Source: Siphonodentalium dalli | Taxonomy: Eukaryota > Mollusca > Scaphopoda > Gadilida > Siphonodentaliidae | Assembly: GCA_032622095.1 (NCBI GenBank) | Contig: CP136064.1 | Location: forward strand, 254,884,484 to 254,948,483 | Direction: 5' to 3' | Length of the DNA stretch: 64,000 nucleotides | Shown: positions 22,815 to 33,079 of the stretch, in pieces | Position numbering within the stretch: the first letter of the stretch is position 1 | Layout of the letters: each line of letters begins with the position of its first letter | Made by a program: the position numbers and the translations under genes | The notes under the pieces: generated by a model | Databases searched by the model: none | Seen by the model: the letters and a program-made list of their open reading frames with translations, nothing else | What the model was told of the DNA's origin: nothing

Positions 22815-23130
22815 TCGTACCTTAAGTTTGGAAGGTCTAGAACCAAAGAACTATATTGCGACACGGTGTGATTTGGTACTCCGATTATTTTATGAACACA
22901 ACAGTCAAAACGCACATGGACGACAACATTCATGGCAAGTCAAACACAAAAGTTATAATTTGCTGCCATTTTGCTAAGGAGTGTGCGAAAATTGTCAATA
23001 AAACTAACTATCTAATTCTCCATTCTGTCAATAAGTTTTTAGTGCGGGACATATTCTCGAAGCACATAGAAATTTGACTTTGGTCGATCGCGGTCTCGCC
23101 ATTTTGTCTGGAAAAACCCGCACTAAATAT
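22815..23130 (-). pseudogene. Exon-like sequence of unknown family, copy 2 (broken)
   Basis: The reverse complement matches 13690-14002 over its whole length, from 'gcgggttt-tcc' through an ATGGCG to AAG|GT. Stops differ from copy 1: here Glu replaces the TAA after TKNL, but TAG follows WRIR and TGA follows the DLP motif. SMCF, SRTKNL, WRIR and VLLTIFA are kept. It lies between the Gypsy integrase and the 3' LTR in opposite orientation to that element, so it was inserted there or picked up. Sequence 22640-22815 continues without a match to copy 1. Confidence 0.5.
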
Positions 23131-23210
23131 GGAAAACCAGACTAGTACCCAGCCGGCGACAGAGTCAGCAAGGAAGTATGACTGGTGCGTTCTGGTAGAG
23201 ATTGGTGTAA

Positions 23211-23436
23211 TGTAACGAACGACGAAAGACGGATGAATGGGTTGCACATCTGTGGATTGGGGTTGGCCTCTTGGGTCGACAGAAACTTGGGCGAGAAGGA
23301 CGAAGAGCGAGATGGGCAAACATGGATTGTGGGAACGACCGAGGCAGAATAAGGAACGCAGAGAAGATATGAGATAATGTACTGAAGATAGAAGTGATTT
23401 AGGTGAGTTAAAAGAGTATATTAAAGGGCCATTACA
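23211..23436 (+). repeat. 3' LTR of the Gypsy element
   Basis: 226 bp from TGTAACGAACGACG to 'gggccattaca'. It is intact relative to the 5' copy, which is split. No clear polypurine tract precedes it ('gtagagattggtgtaa'), perhaps because of the foreign sequence just upstream. Confidence 0.82.
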
Positions 23437-23437
23437 T

Positions 23438-24171
23438 TCATCACACGTAAAGTGTGTACTCCGAACTCGCTTCGTAATTATTGTTAAATATATGAATATA
23501 GTGGCGATTTTGGGATATTAATATTAGTTATGAGTTATAAAAGTTTGAAGACAAATTAACTAGATCGCGATACATATTACATAGCAATTCTCTCAAAACA
23601 TTTCGCTTATAACTGCATAACATTAAACAACAGCTATTTCTTCAGTCGATAAGCACGTTAAATACCTTTATGCAATAGTTCTGCAAGAGAAAGCATTTAT
23701 TCCGTTTAGCAAAATGATCGCCTCAAAAAGAATTAATGATAGATTTATCTTCAGCATGAAACAATAAAGAGCGTTCATGATTAGCAAATCCCTGATGTTC
23801 ATGATCGAATATAAAAATGTTTATCTCACGTCAATGCGGAAAATAACTAAACATCGGTAAGTATATTTATATTATATCAAGTCTATGCATGCAATTCCTG
23901 TATTTGTCTATCTATATTGATATTGCCAAGGTTCGGTTAAAATTTTAACGCGTTTCGCCGCTATTGCCAAGAAACGTGGCGCGACCCGCGTTGCTATTGC
24001 GGCTACACAAACACAGTCATTCGATTCAGAAAATCTTCTGTTCGTCCATGTTCAATACAACCAACCTGTTAATATGTCATGGAATCCGATCGGCTTCTCT
24101 ATCTCCCGGATGACACAGGTGTTTGTCGATGACGCTTCGGCCTTGGTGATTGGGTATTCGACCCCGCCTGC
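23438..24171. other. No gene seen
   Basis: AT-rich to about 23930, then a more GC-rich patch (23940-24190) with CpG-containing words such as 'aacgcgtttcgccgc' and 'gtggcgcgacccgcg'. Confidence 0.4.
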
Positions 24172-24179
24172 TATAAAAG
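24172..24179 (+). promoter_or_regulatory. Possible TATA box
   Basis: TATAAAAG lies at the end of the GC-richer patch and would place a transcription start near 24205. No plus-strand exon downstream supports it, and the minus-strand exon candidates run the other way. It could be the core promoter of a repeat. Confidence 0.2.
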
Positions 24180-24240
24180 TCCCGAGCTGAAATCGTGTAC
24201 ATGTATGTCTTAGAATGCGAGACCTAAGATTACAGCATGC

Positions 24241-24378
24241 TTAGATCATAATTCGATCATTTATCAACTTCATGCCAAAGTTTTGATTAAAAAGCTCATC
24301 AGTTGTACATTGTTCAAACTTTGTGGTGTCAGGTTTGTAATTTCCGACAGTTGGGTTACGTGAGGTACCAGTTCGGTT
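24241..24378 (-). CDS. Possible terminal exon of minus-strand gene
   Basis: After a pyrimidine-rich stretch ending 'cccttcaacaag', the minus strand is open for 45 codons to TAA. It starts in phase 0, matching the phase-0 donor of the candidate exon ending at 24922. The peptide is hydrophilic (contains GNYKPDTTKFEQC) and not recognised. The case rests on splice signals and phase only; chance is a real alternative. Confidence 0.25.
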   Translation of the reverse strand, partial: NRTGTSRNPTVGNYKPDTTKFEQCTTDELFNQNFGMKLINDRIMI

Positions 24379-24921
24379 CTTGTTGAAGGGTGCAGTTGGA
24401 AATTATAAGATGGACACCCCAAACGCAGACTCTCTAGTCACGTTCCTGGCAAACTTGACTTATTTGATGATACTTAAAAATGTTCAGTTGGACAAGTTAT
24501 ACCAAATTAAAACATCATATCTCCATATAATGGTAGAATTATAAGAATTTTGAAGAAGATGCATACTTGTTGAGTTACTCTTTCACAATATATTGGTAGA
24601 ATAGATAAGAGATCGTGAAAAGTGAGTTTATGGCCAGATTTTATACTATCTACAACTAATAAAGACATAAAAACCTATAGGTCGCTACTAACGTTATCTT
24701 TATACGCGGAGAAAAAAAACAATTTATCGTGACTAAACGACGTGGTTTAATTGTACATGACAACCAATTGTATCCAATGTATCGTTACGACATTCATGGG
24801 TGTTACGTTGTAACTCATCTAGACCTCTATATGAAACCAATTAATGCCAACATCATGTGACTTGGTGAACCTAACTTCATTGAAATGTTCTAGCTGGTTC
24901 TCAACATGTACATATACTCAC

Positions 24922-25011
24922 GATATTCACATCAGATTGTTCCACGTCATCGGTCGCCACGATGGTGATGGCGGCCCCATTGACCTCATCTTGGTATGCT
25001 CGAACAGATCT
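24922..25011 (-). CDS. Possible internal exon of minus-strand gene
   Basis: The minus-strand frame ends NGAAITIVATDDVEQSDVNI at a consensus donor, C|GTGAGT (24921-24916), in phase 0. An acceptor 'ctatatatcaag' would start a 30-codon phase-0 exon at 25011. The same frame stays open further upstream to about 25109 (another acceptor, 'ttttgtaag'), including PGCGNTYSLLGTGMMNHRNI, so the exon may be 188 bp. The alternating hydrophobic pattern suggests beta strands. Family unknown. Confidence 0.35.
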
Positions 25012-25109
25012 CTTGATATATAGACAAATAATGTTACGGTGGTTCATCATCCCCGTACCAAGCAACGAATATGTGTTGCCACAACCGGGATTAAAAATTG
25101 GACGATATA

Positions 25110-26843
25110 CTTACAAAATATACCTATACAATTTACACATACTGTTGAAAAGACGTACTGTATTTACACGTGGAGCCCGGTCATTCGCGTGCATCCCATG
25201 AACGTGAATAATAATCTGAGACATCCACGATTAATCTGTCTAAAAAACTATACATCGTTTACCCTGATAGAAAGAGGCAAGGTGGTGATACGATCGTTTA
25301 ATATATTGTTTACACATTTTCCAAATTCAATGGAAAACAAGTCTTTTTAACTTTTAAATCTCGTTGATTCGACATTCAGCGGAACTCTAATAACCGCACG
25401 TTGGATAACATCATGCTTGGGAAAAGCTGCCCTCTATGTTCGTATAAGCAAAGTGTCCATTTGACCTAATCTGGCGACATACAAACTAGATGACTCCCGT
25501 CCATGATTCCAGACGTAAAGTTCGTTATAGAAGAGTAATGGGACGGGGCTCGGTCCAGCAGGATTCCAACCGATAACCCAAGCTGTTGTTGATCGAGAAG
25601 ACTTCATATATCATAATGGGTGTTTCACTGCAGTTATCGCATCGAAGGCACCACGATTTAAGGTTGTCCAGTATGTAACAGCAAATATCTTTATATATGG
25701 TCCGACTCGGCGTCACCAGTTCAAATAGTCTATAGTGGAAAACGAGTCTCAGTGGGCGCTTGGTGACCAATTGATTAAAAATTCGCCCGAGAGGAGAGCA
25801 TGCATTCAAACAGTCTGATAAAAAAACAGAATATTGAAAAAGCTATACGTGTTCCAGAGTCAGATACACATCGCATGATTTAATTCCAAGAAGCATTATC
25901 TCAGTGTAAGCTAATCTCGAGATTCCACGGTAAAGCAATGATACGATTGAGAAATTATGTACAGCGACAACGATTTCAACGAAGTCAGATAGCTAACAAA
26001 GAAGCTTAATAAAGTTTACTTCACATTTCTTATTTCACAGCTATTGTTCAAAGATTAAGATAACTAATTAAACACTAAAAGCTAATACGAAAAATCCAGA
26101 ATTGAACAATAATATATGTCAAGGAGAATAGTATTTCTAATTTAAACGCTAAAAAGGCGTATATATGAAATCAAGAATGGACAATAATATCGAACACGGG
26201 AGAATAATTAACCACTTAACACCGTATGTGTTATTAGCGAAAACGAAACCGAAAGCAGATATATGTGGGCGGTGGCGTCATACAATGGGATTAACAGTGA
26301 AAGCTATTAGCGGAAATAGGGAGAGTGTTGAAATGTTCCAGATTCGGGAACGCGTAGCTTGTTAATAATTTATATTTAAATCAGACTGACATTCAAACGA
26401 CCTGACAACAGAGGTTAGATCTCAAACCAACACCTCACACGCATCCATCAGAATAATGTACAGCTTCTCATATTAAAGTCACTACACATTGAAAGCCAAG
26501 ACTCTCAAAGAAGGGGCGCGACAGTTTACAAGTTATAACGTTTAAAGATACAAATTTAGTTACACTTTTGCGGGGATGTTAACTTGAACAAGTTTGCGGT
26601 TAACCGTTAAAATGTCGTTCTGACTAAGCCAGAGGAAAAATAAAATGTGAATTCTCTTAAACCTGTGTCTATTTTTAGTGATATCTTCCGAGAGTTACAT
26701 TGAACACGCTGACAGTTTACAATTTGCAACGATTGCACGGGAAGTAGCATCTTTCAGCAGCCAATAAACTTGCACCCCAAAGGCGAGACAACCAAAAAAC
26801 TCCAGTAAATCCATAAGGGGGATACTGGGGTGATAAGACTTAC
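25110..26843. other. Probable intronic or intergenic sequence
   Basis: Lies between two candidate exons on the minus strand. A minus-strand stretch at 25460-25600 reads VIGWNPAGPSPVPLLFYNEL in one frame and could be a further exon, but boundaries are unclear. Bases 26574-26602 are the inverse of 48252-48280 ('aacttgttcaagttaacatc'), a short dispersed repeat. Confidence 0.35.
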
Positions 26844-27049
26844 CTTAGTGCGCAGCAGTCTTGTGTTTTCCATCGTATCATTGCTTATGAGTATCCTGAT
26901 CGGCACATCTCCACTGATGTGTTCATTCAGAGTTAAATGCAGTTGAACGTTGCCCTTACTGAAGGCAAAGCTGACGTTTGTCTCCTTCTGGTCGACATGT
27001 GCAGACCGCTTCACCCTCGACGGTAAGAAGATTTCAACAAAAACATTTT
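26844..27049 (-). CDS. Candidate host exon, arrestin-like beta-sandwich segment
   Basis: The best-bounded exon of the window. The minus strand has a pyrimidine-rich acceptor ending 'ccatttacag' before 27049 and a perfect donor AAG|GTAAGT after 26844. The 206 bases are open in the frame NVFVEIFLPSRVKRSAHVDQ ... VQLHLTLNEHISGDVPIRIL ... NDTMENTRLLRTK, starting with two bases of a split codon and ending in phase 0. The second half resembles the end of the arrestin N-domain, where conserved strands read hL..sLdkeiy.hGe.I.v.v.v.N.T.ktv..ik; that comparison is from memory. Other beta-sandwich families are possible. A frame to 27294 upstream is open but overlaps in another phase. Confidence 0.45.
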
Positions 27050-27304
27050 CTGTAAATGGAATACGTTCAAAACAACGAAGACCGGCCACATTTAATAATA
27101 ATCAGTATCGTTGTCCAGGAAGATAAACCAATATACTCCATTTGCACATGTTCCATCTGATTCGACTTAAAAAAAACTACCATATGCACGTCTCCTATAT
27201 CAGAAAATGAGTAGATCATGCCCATGGGCCTATTTGTGGCGGACTTTAATTGGCAGACATCGAGTTCAAAAAGAGGTCCCTTTGTTGCATGCATGCAGGT
27301 ATTG

Positions 27305-27530
27305 CCTTAGCTAAATTTCTCGCAAACATACGCCCATAATCGACCTATAATGTTAAATAGGTACATAATGTGATTATTTGATTCTGATTTCACCAGATAA
27401 TGGACCCATAGCTGTTATTTCGTTTTATGGGGTGGGTTACAGAGAAAACCAGCATGTTCCCCCGAAAAGCAGCGCATTAGCTGCTTATAATAGAACTTTG
27501 AGTCTGAAATGAGAACATTTTATTATTATT
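27305..27530 (-). repeat. Dispersed repeat R1, partial
   Basis: 'Cccataatcgacctataatg', 'aatgtgattatttgattctg' and 'gtgggttacagagaaaac' match the reverse orientation of R1, as at 16880 and 48300. The copy breaks off after 'ttgagtctgaaatgag'. Confidence 0.6.
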
Positions 27531-27689
27531 ATTAATATGATCATACGTAAACGTAATTTGCGCCCGTTTGTTACTGTTCATGGGATTATCGGATACATTT
27601 TTATCTTTAGAAGGATTTGATGATAAACCGTAACGGGACACAAGACAATTATATATATGTAAATAATCACATATAACGTAAATGTTTGG

Positions 27690-27830
27690 CAGATGTGTCG
27701 TGTATCGTGACCGTGTAACACGTGTCTCAGCTGTCTGGCCATCGACACAGTCCTGTGCCTGGAGTTTTGCGTGCCGATGTAGGTTGTGACGTCATGATGC
27801 ACGTCTTGATGTCATGACGCCTTTACTGGT
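27690..27830 (+). repeat. Dispersed repeat R7, copy 1
   Basis: 'Gtctcagctgtctggccatc', 'ctggagttttgcgtgcc', 'gatgtaggttgtgacgtc' and 'gtcatgacgcc' match the reverse complement of 61525-61632 in the same order. The family's nature is unknown. It contains CRE-like TGACGTCA words. Confidence 0.6.
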
Positions 27831-28436
27831 TTTCCAAAAAGTTATCTTAAAAGGACTATGCGATCTTTTAATCGGAACTTGTAGTTTCACTTTGTCGGCC
27901 TTGAACTTCGAGAATAATTCATCAATCTTTTAGGCGAAAATACCGTTAGAAAATGGAAGATAATATCTAAACGACCAGTAAGGCCCTTATATTCCTCTTT
28001 AGGGGCAAATATTTTTAATAATTTTATAAAATATGTAAACAAAACTTTTTCATTCAATTTCACTTGTTTGTTAACCAGAGCTTTGGTTTAATTTACATTC
28101 AATTTTTTAAATATCTTTGGCTTTAGGAGCATGTTGTTCCTACTTATAATGAAGCATAGCTAACACTTGCCGGAACAAATTATTTTATTTTTGCCCTGGA
28201 GCATTTTGCACATTTCGAGGCGGTATTAATCAATACAAAATGGCGACCGTCGCCAACAATAATTTTGAACTCGGCTGACCCTTGAGTTATAAATAAATTA
28301 TCTATTTTAGGTAATTTCAATCTATTTTCAGATTGGGCTGAAAAAGTCGATTAGTATATCTCATATCCGCATACGTATACCCTAGGTCGCTTCGCTTCCG
28401 CGGCTTCGCCGCGGGAGAGCGGGCGCTATTAACATT
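27831..28436. other. No gene seen; GC hairpin before the LINE
   Basis: AT-rich until 28380. Then 'cgcttccgcggcttcgccgc' forms a CCGCGG-CTTCG-CCGCGG hairpin (about 28397-28413) just before the truncated LINE coding region. Confidence 0.4.
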
Positions 28437-29873
28437 TGTAGAGCGCCTACTGCCAGAGTTGTGCCTTTATACAAAAAACAGGAGAAAACAAAAACCTGTA
28501 ATTACAGACCAGTTTCAATCCTAAACCTTGTCTCAAAAATCCTTGAGAAGACTGTACATAAACAACTGGAGGTCTATCTAACCAAGAATGGTATTCTATA
28601 TGAATTCCAGTCTGGTTTTAGACAAGGCTTTTCAACTGACACAAGTCTAATTTATCTGTCAGACTTGATAAGGGCTGAAATGGACAAAGGAAATTACATC
28701 GGTATGGTCCTGATTGATTTACAAAAAGCATTTGATACCGTAAATCATTCAATCCTTCTGTATAAATTACAAGCCTTGGGTTTTTCGGATGCAGCTATTT
28801 CCTGGTTCGAATCATACCTAACAGGCAGAACCCAGGTGGTAGATATAGGAGGCACCCTATCAGAGCCTAATTCTCTCACTTGTGGAGTCCCTCAAGGGTG
28901 AATCCTGGGTCCTTTGTTATACCTCCTTTACGTTAATGATGCGGAGTCATCAGTCAACTGTAACCTTCTTTTGTATGCAGATGACTCAACTCTGATTGTC
29001 TCTGGCAAAAGTGTAACCTCCATTGGACAGTGTCTCAGTACAGAACTTGAAAATTTAAGCAACTGGTTGGTAGATAATAAACTATCCCTACATTTGGGGA
29101 AAACGGAATCTATTCTTTTTGGCTCACATCCTAAGATTCGTAAACAGTCAAAGCTAATAGTTAACTGTAAGGACTTTTCAATAAATTCCACAACCTCAGT
29201 CAAATATCTAGGAGCTATATTGGACCAAAATTTAAGTGGAGAAATGATGGCTGAGTCAGTTTTGAAGAAAATCAATTCTCGTATTAAATATATGTATCGA
29301 AAAGCAAAATTTCTAACTCAGCACTGTAGGAAACTTATGGCTATGTCTCTTATCCAATGTCATTTTGATTATGCATGCAACTTTTGGTTTTCTCCACTTA
29401 CAGTCAAAACTAAAGGAAAACTTCAGACCTCCCAAAATAGGATGGTTAGATTTATTCTTGGTCTAGAAAGTTTCAGTCATATAAATTTAGATCACTTTCA
29501 ACATCTCAAGATGTTCCCAGTAGAGAATAGGATAATTCAAAGAAAATTGATACTCATGAAAAAGATATATGATAATAATGGCCCAAATTACCTCAATTCT
29601 ATGTTTACCGTAGCAAATCCTTCCCATGACACAAGATCTGGAAAATTCAAATATAATATCCCCTCTGTTGGACCCTTTGGTTCGAAGAGTTTTATGTATT
29701 CCGGCATTAAATGCTGGAATAATGTTGTAAAATATTTAGATCCTTCATGTAATGAGAAACAATGGAGAGCCGACATCATTGAAAGAATCTGGATATATAT
29801 CAAACAAAGCGATGAAAGCATTTATAAATACTTTCGAAATAAGGTTGAATTAAGCAAATCCCCCTTTGATTGA
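28437..29873 (+). pseudogene. LINE reverse transcriptase, one stop codon
   Basis: Domains in order: NYRPVSILNLVSKILEK (RT fingers), FQSGFRQGFSTDTSLIYLSD, IDLQKAFDTVNHSIL (motif A with the first catalytic Asp), GVPQG (motif B), LLLYADDSTLIV (catalytic YADD), KYLGA, then the C-terminal arm ending SKSPFD. The only visible break in about 479 codons is TGA at 28899-28901, directly after GVPQG where Ser (tca) is normally found. Frame is otherwise kept, so the copy is fairly young. It would copy the element RNA at the nicked target; with the endonuclease part missing and a stop in the palm, this copy cannot. Confidence 0.92.
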
Positions 29874-30213
29874 TCATTTTTGGCATTTACATAGTGTATA
29901 TAGTTGGAAGCAATTTTCATGGTGTGGTCGAGGAGTCATGTGATCTGAAGTCAGCAGGGTCCACAATGGAATCAAATTGGCTACGCCAGCTTTTTGTGCA
30001 ACCCTGTTGGCTCTAGATCTCATGCAACTTGTCCCACTCTGTGACATGTCACACTGAATCTGCTTATACTTATCTTATTACTGATTCCATTTATACTCTA
30101 CAGTCACATCTAGATTCTATTTACAACCTCATATAACACATATACATATGTTACCTATTCTTACTCTGTTACAATGTTTCTTGATTCAAGAGCCAATAAA
30201 CTTATCTTATCTT
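28437..30213 (+). mobile_element. Non-LTR retrotransposon (Jockey/CR1-like), 5'-truncated
   Basis: The element carries reverse transcriptase through the C-terminal region, followed by about 340 bp of 3' UTR ending AATAAACTTATCTTATCTT (30195-30213). That short tandem tail is typical of CR1/L2-type LINEs. The endonuclease and ORF1 are missing at the 5' side, a usual outcome of incomplete reverse transcription. No target duplication was identified. Confidence 0.85.
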
Positions 30214-30435
30214 TCACTACAGAGTTGTGTTCATAGGCGATGCTACATAAAATATGTGATAAAAAATATGTATATATATATTATATATATACAATAAAAG
30301 AACATCATACTATAGGATAAAAGAGCAAACACGAGGATAAAATAAGTCTAAGAGATGGCAAATCCTAAAAAATCCCAGATATAAATTAATGGTTAAAATT
30401 CGAAGAGAAACTACAGATAAAGTCAGTTAAAAATT
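30214..30435. other. 3' flank of two LINE relics; AT microsatellite
   Basis: Contains a TA-rich run at about 30268-30292. It separates the plus-strand LINE tail from the stop codon of the minus-strand relic, whose 3' UTR it may hold. Confidence 0.4.
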
Positions 30436-30795
30436 TCAGTTGACTCCATAAGCTATTTTAAAAAGATGAGTCTTTAAAAGTTTACGGAATTCTAAACGAT
30501 CATCCGTAAGCCTCAGAACGTTCGGGAGTTTGTTCCACAACGTTGGAGCCGTGCTGGAGAAGGCTCTGTCCCATAACGTTGGATGGTTTGAGTTAGGAAG
30601 TGTTATAAATCTCTTCCCGTCTGATCTTCGCTGTATCGTACCTGAAGTCTTTAAACATAGCTCTATGATGTAGTCGGGCGCCGTTCCTTCAAGAGCACGA
30701 AATGTGATCAATATGATCTTGAATTGGATCCTGTATTGGATAGGCAGCCAGTGGAGATTTTGCAAGACTGGAATCATCTCTGTCCTTTTTAGTTA
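30436..30795 (-). pseudogene. LINE ORF2 C-terminal fragment
   Basis: The minus strand reads MIPVLQNLHWLPIQYRIQFK, then ITFRALEGTAPDYI, DRAFSSTAPTLWNKLPN and FRKLLKTHLF. This is the C-terminal region common to many animal LINEs (pattern LHWLPv..Ri.fK...l.fk.l.g.aP.Yl and WN.LP..lr). An in-frame TAA lies five codons upstream of the ATG-like start, and no RT precedes it; this is a 3'-end remnant. It faces the plus-strand LINE tail to tail. Confidence 0.82.
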
Positions 30796-30809
30796 CATTA
30801 TGGACTCTT

Positions 30810-31195
30810 AATGAGGCGATTTTAAGCTGAATGTGCCGAAAATGACTCAAATAAGCCAACTCACGACTTTTCGGGTGTACGCTCTTTAACATATGTTTTC
30901 GCTGTGGCCCGCCAGATAAAACGAAATAACGGTCACAATGTGTGCCAATTTCACAATATGGGTCGATTGTGTGCGTACTTCCGCGACTATATGTTGTTGA
31001 CAAGTCATTACTGTCCGGACATAATCTGCTTATAATCGCCTCATTTGGAATCGATAATGTGACTAAAACGCTCTTATTTTCAACATATTATAGACTCAAA
31101 ATGAGGCCATTCTAAGCAGATTATCTATATAAAACAAGTTAAATTATAAGCGGATAATGTGCAGGGTTTCGAAAGAACAGGCTGGCCTAAGTCAC
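30810..31195 (+). repeat. Dispersed repeat R1, longest copy
   Basis: Reads 'gtgtacgctctttaacatat', 'tttcgctgtggcccgcc', 'ataatctgcttataatcgcc', 'gaatcgataatgtgactaaa', 'agactcaaaatgaggccatt' and 'gcggataatgtgc'. The segment about 31035-31110 is an imperfect inverted repeat (CGCCTCATT.. against ..AATGAGGCC). No ORF. I use this copy to define the family orientation. Confidence 0.7.
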
Positions 31196-31321
31196 TTGAT
31201 ATTTCTGAGTTTGAGTCTGAGATTTTTTCAAAACATATCTGGAAGTTCTTTGTTAAAATTTGGTACTTGTGATTACTGTCACACAGAATATATGACCCAT
31301 CGGTTAATTATAAAATAAATT

Positions 31322-32122
31322 CTCAGTGGAAGACCATATGGTGGAACGGCATTTATGTGGAGAAAAACGCTTGCCGATAAAGTACGGTTTGTTTCATATG
31401 AGGACCCGAGAATAGTTGGCCTTGAAATAAAAGATTCAACATATAGATTGCTGATACTATGTGTTTACCTTCCGGTTGATGACGAAGTCAATGCGGAGTT
31501 ATACGTTGACTACCTCGGTAAAATCGAAACGATCATGAACGAGGCGAGTACAAGTAATATGATAGTCATGGGTGATTTCAATGCATGTGCAATCAGGAAT
31601 ACTGGGAATATGGCGGAGCTGAATGAGTATTGTCGGGATTCATCACTACATATATCGGACATCAAATTGCTAGGCTATTCTCCAGATTCGTTCACGTTCT
31701 TAAGTTCTGTGCATGGCACGGTGTCTTGGCTTGATCATTGTGTGTACAGCAATATTCTCATGAACAAATTTAACAAGTGTTCATTTGATGTAAAACGCCA
31801 TCTTTTTCACGCTTATATTTCATCATTATATTGTTGTACTTTGTAGGAACATTTCACCCAACGCAGTTACCGCAAATTAATTGTATGTTATAACAATGCC
31901 TATAGGAAGTTTATGGGGTATGGGTGGAGATGTAGCGCAAGTGGGATGTACGCCAGGGATGTTATGAGCTCTGTTCCTATGTTGATAAGAAAGAGTGTGT
32001 ATGCTCTGAGAGAACGTGTGACTGAATCTGACAATACAATTTTGCATGCAATCATTAATTCCGATTTATTTTATGATTCTTATCTTTTCAAACATTGGAA
32101 AGAAATTCTGTATTACATATAA
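31322..32122 (+). pseudogene. LINE endonuclease joined to C-terminal region, RT deleted
   Basis: GRPYGGTAFMWRKTL opens an APE-type endonuclease fragment. VMGDFNA (catalytic GDFN) and the SWLDHCV motif (catalytic His) are present; the N-terminal catalytic block is missing because an in-frame TAA precedes 31328. At about 31800 the frame passes straight into a LINE C-terminal region (AYISSLYCCTL, stop TAG in place of Trp, then SYRKLIVCYNNAYRKFMGYG and RCSASGM). The whole reverse transcriptase is missing, so a clean internal deletion joined the two ends. Final stop near 32119. Confidence 0.8.
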
Positions 32123-32734
32123 TTGATATTTCTATCATATGGGCCATTTGAGCCTGAATTAAATAAACTATAGATAAAATTATAAAAAACCTTAAACCAC
32201 AAAAACTCATCAGCTCTATACAAACTGAACTATGTAGCAACTTAAGATATTAATTATATTCAGAGATGTTTAGCACATTAAGATGTATTTTTTGTGTGAG
32301 GCGTTGGCAGAAGTTGTATGTCCAGATTATCAGAATATCAGTTATATCAAGTTTCAGTTATTTTTCGAGTCGTTCTAAATATTTAGCATATTCAGTTTTC
32401 AAGATGTATGGATTTATCGTTTGTTTTCGTTATTTTCGAACAAGCTGTCATACCTACATATGGTATGTTATTTTTGTTGGATGTTCATTCATCTTGTATG
32501 TTTTGTTTTTTGTTTTATATAAATATCTCAGAATTATCAGTAATACACATATATAGTCGGCATGATTCAGAATTAGCTTTCTCGAGATCAAATGTCAATC
32601 TATTTTTGACAGTCGTTCGACGTTTACCACAATGCATGATTATCAGTGATATTCAGTGATATTCAGTATTTTATTTTATTATCTACAGAATGTGTACAGA
32701 TACAATTTTAGTTAACATTTTAAGAACCTTGCGG
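32123..32734. other. No gene seen
   Basis: T-rich sequence giving hydrophobic chance ORFs on the plus strand (32266-32659). A short 'ttatcagtgatattcagtga' duplication sits at about 32638. Confidence 0.4.
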
Positions 32735-33079
32735 GATTTTAACCGTTAAAGATATGGGCGGTGTTTGGATATGCTGTTAAAATATTCACCTCCGTCAAAA
32801 AACCGCCATAAATAGAAGGAATAGTAAGATATAGACAGACTTTGTTCTTATGCCAATCAGAAATATGGCGTAAACAGTATGTTATTGTCAATTTATTTTC
32901 CCCCTTTATTATGTAAACAAAAGCAAAAAACGTTACCTTTCCTGGATTTTGTTTATATCCGGATATGGTAAACACAAAGAGCGTTATTTGTTACTGTGTT
33001 CCTGATATGGAAATAATACAGAGCGTTTATATCATTATTGTGTGGTTAGCCAATAGATTTGCGCTGTTTTATGTCAACA
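32735..33079 (+). repeat. Dispersed repeat R2, left half (interrupted by the Ngaro element)
   Basis: Matches 49965-50285: 'ggcggt', 'aaccgcca-aaa-agaa-ga', 'tatgtaaacaaaagca-aaaa', 'ggtaaacacaaagagcgtt' and 'cctgatatggaa-taat'. The continuation of R2 expected here is found beyond the Ngaro element, at 38181-38370. Confidence 0.75.

Larger units (their letters stand above)
17578..23437 (+). mobile_element. Gypsy-type LTR retrotransposon, degraded and internally deleted
   Basis: The order is 5' LTR (interrupted), primer-binding site, SGNH-like region, gag with zinc knuckle, aspartic protease, end of integrase with GPY/F module, foreign exon-like sequence and 3' LTR, all on the plus strand. Reverse transcriptase, RNase H and the integrase catalytic core are absent. 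LTR termini read ATGTAAC...TTACAT. The outside 5-mers 'gcatc' and 'tcatc' may be a target duplication with one change. Protein order (protease before integrase, with reverse transcriptase expected between) and the GPY/F end place it in Gypsy rather than Copia or BEL. Confidence 0.88.

Noticed and set aside
24280-24320. CTGATGAG word on the minus strand, considered as a hammerhead ribozyme core
   Set aside because: No CGAAA partner and no stem I or III pairing nearby.
24962-25350. Plus-strand ORFs of 79 and 103 residues
   Set aside because: Overlap the minus-strand exon candidate, which has a consensus donor; the plus frames have no splice support or domain.
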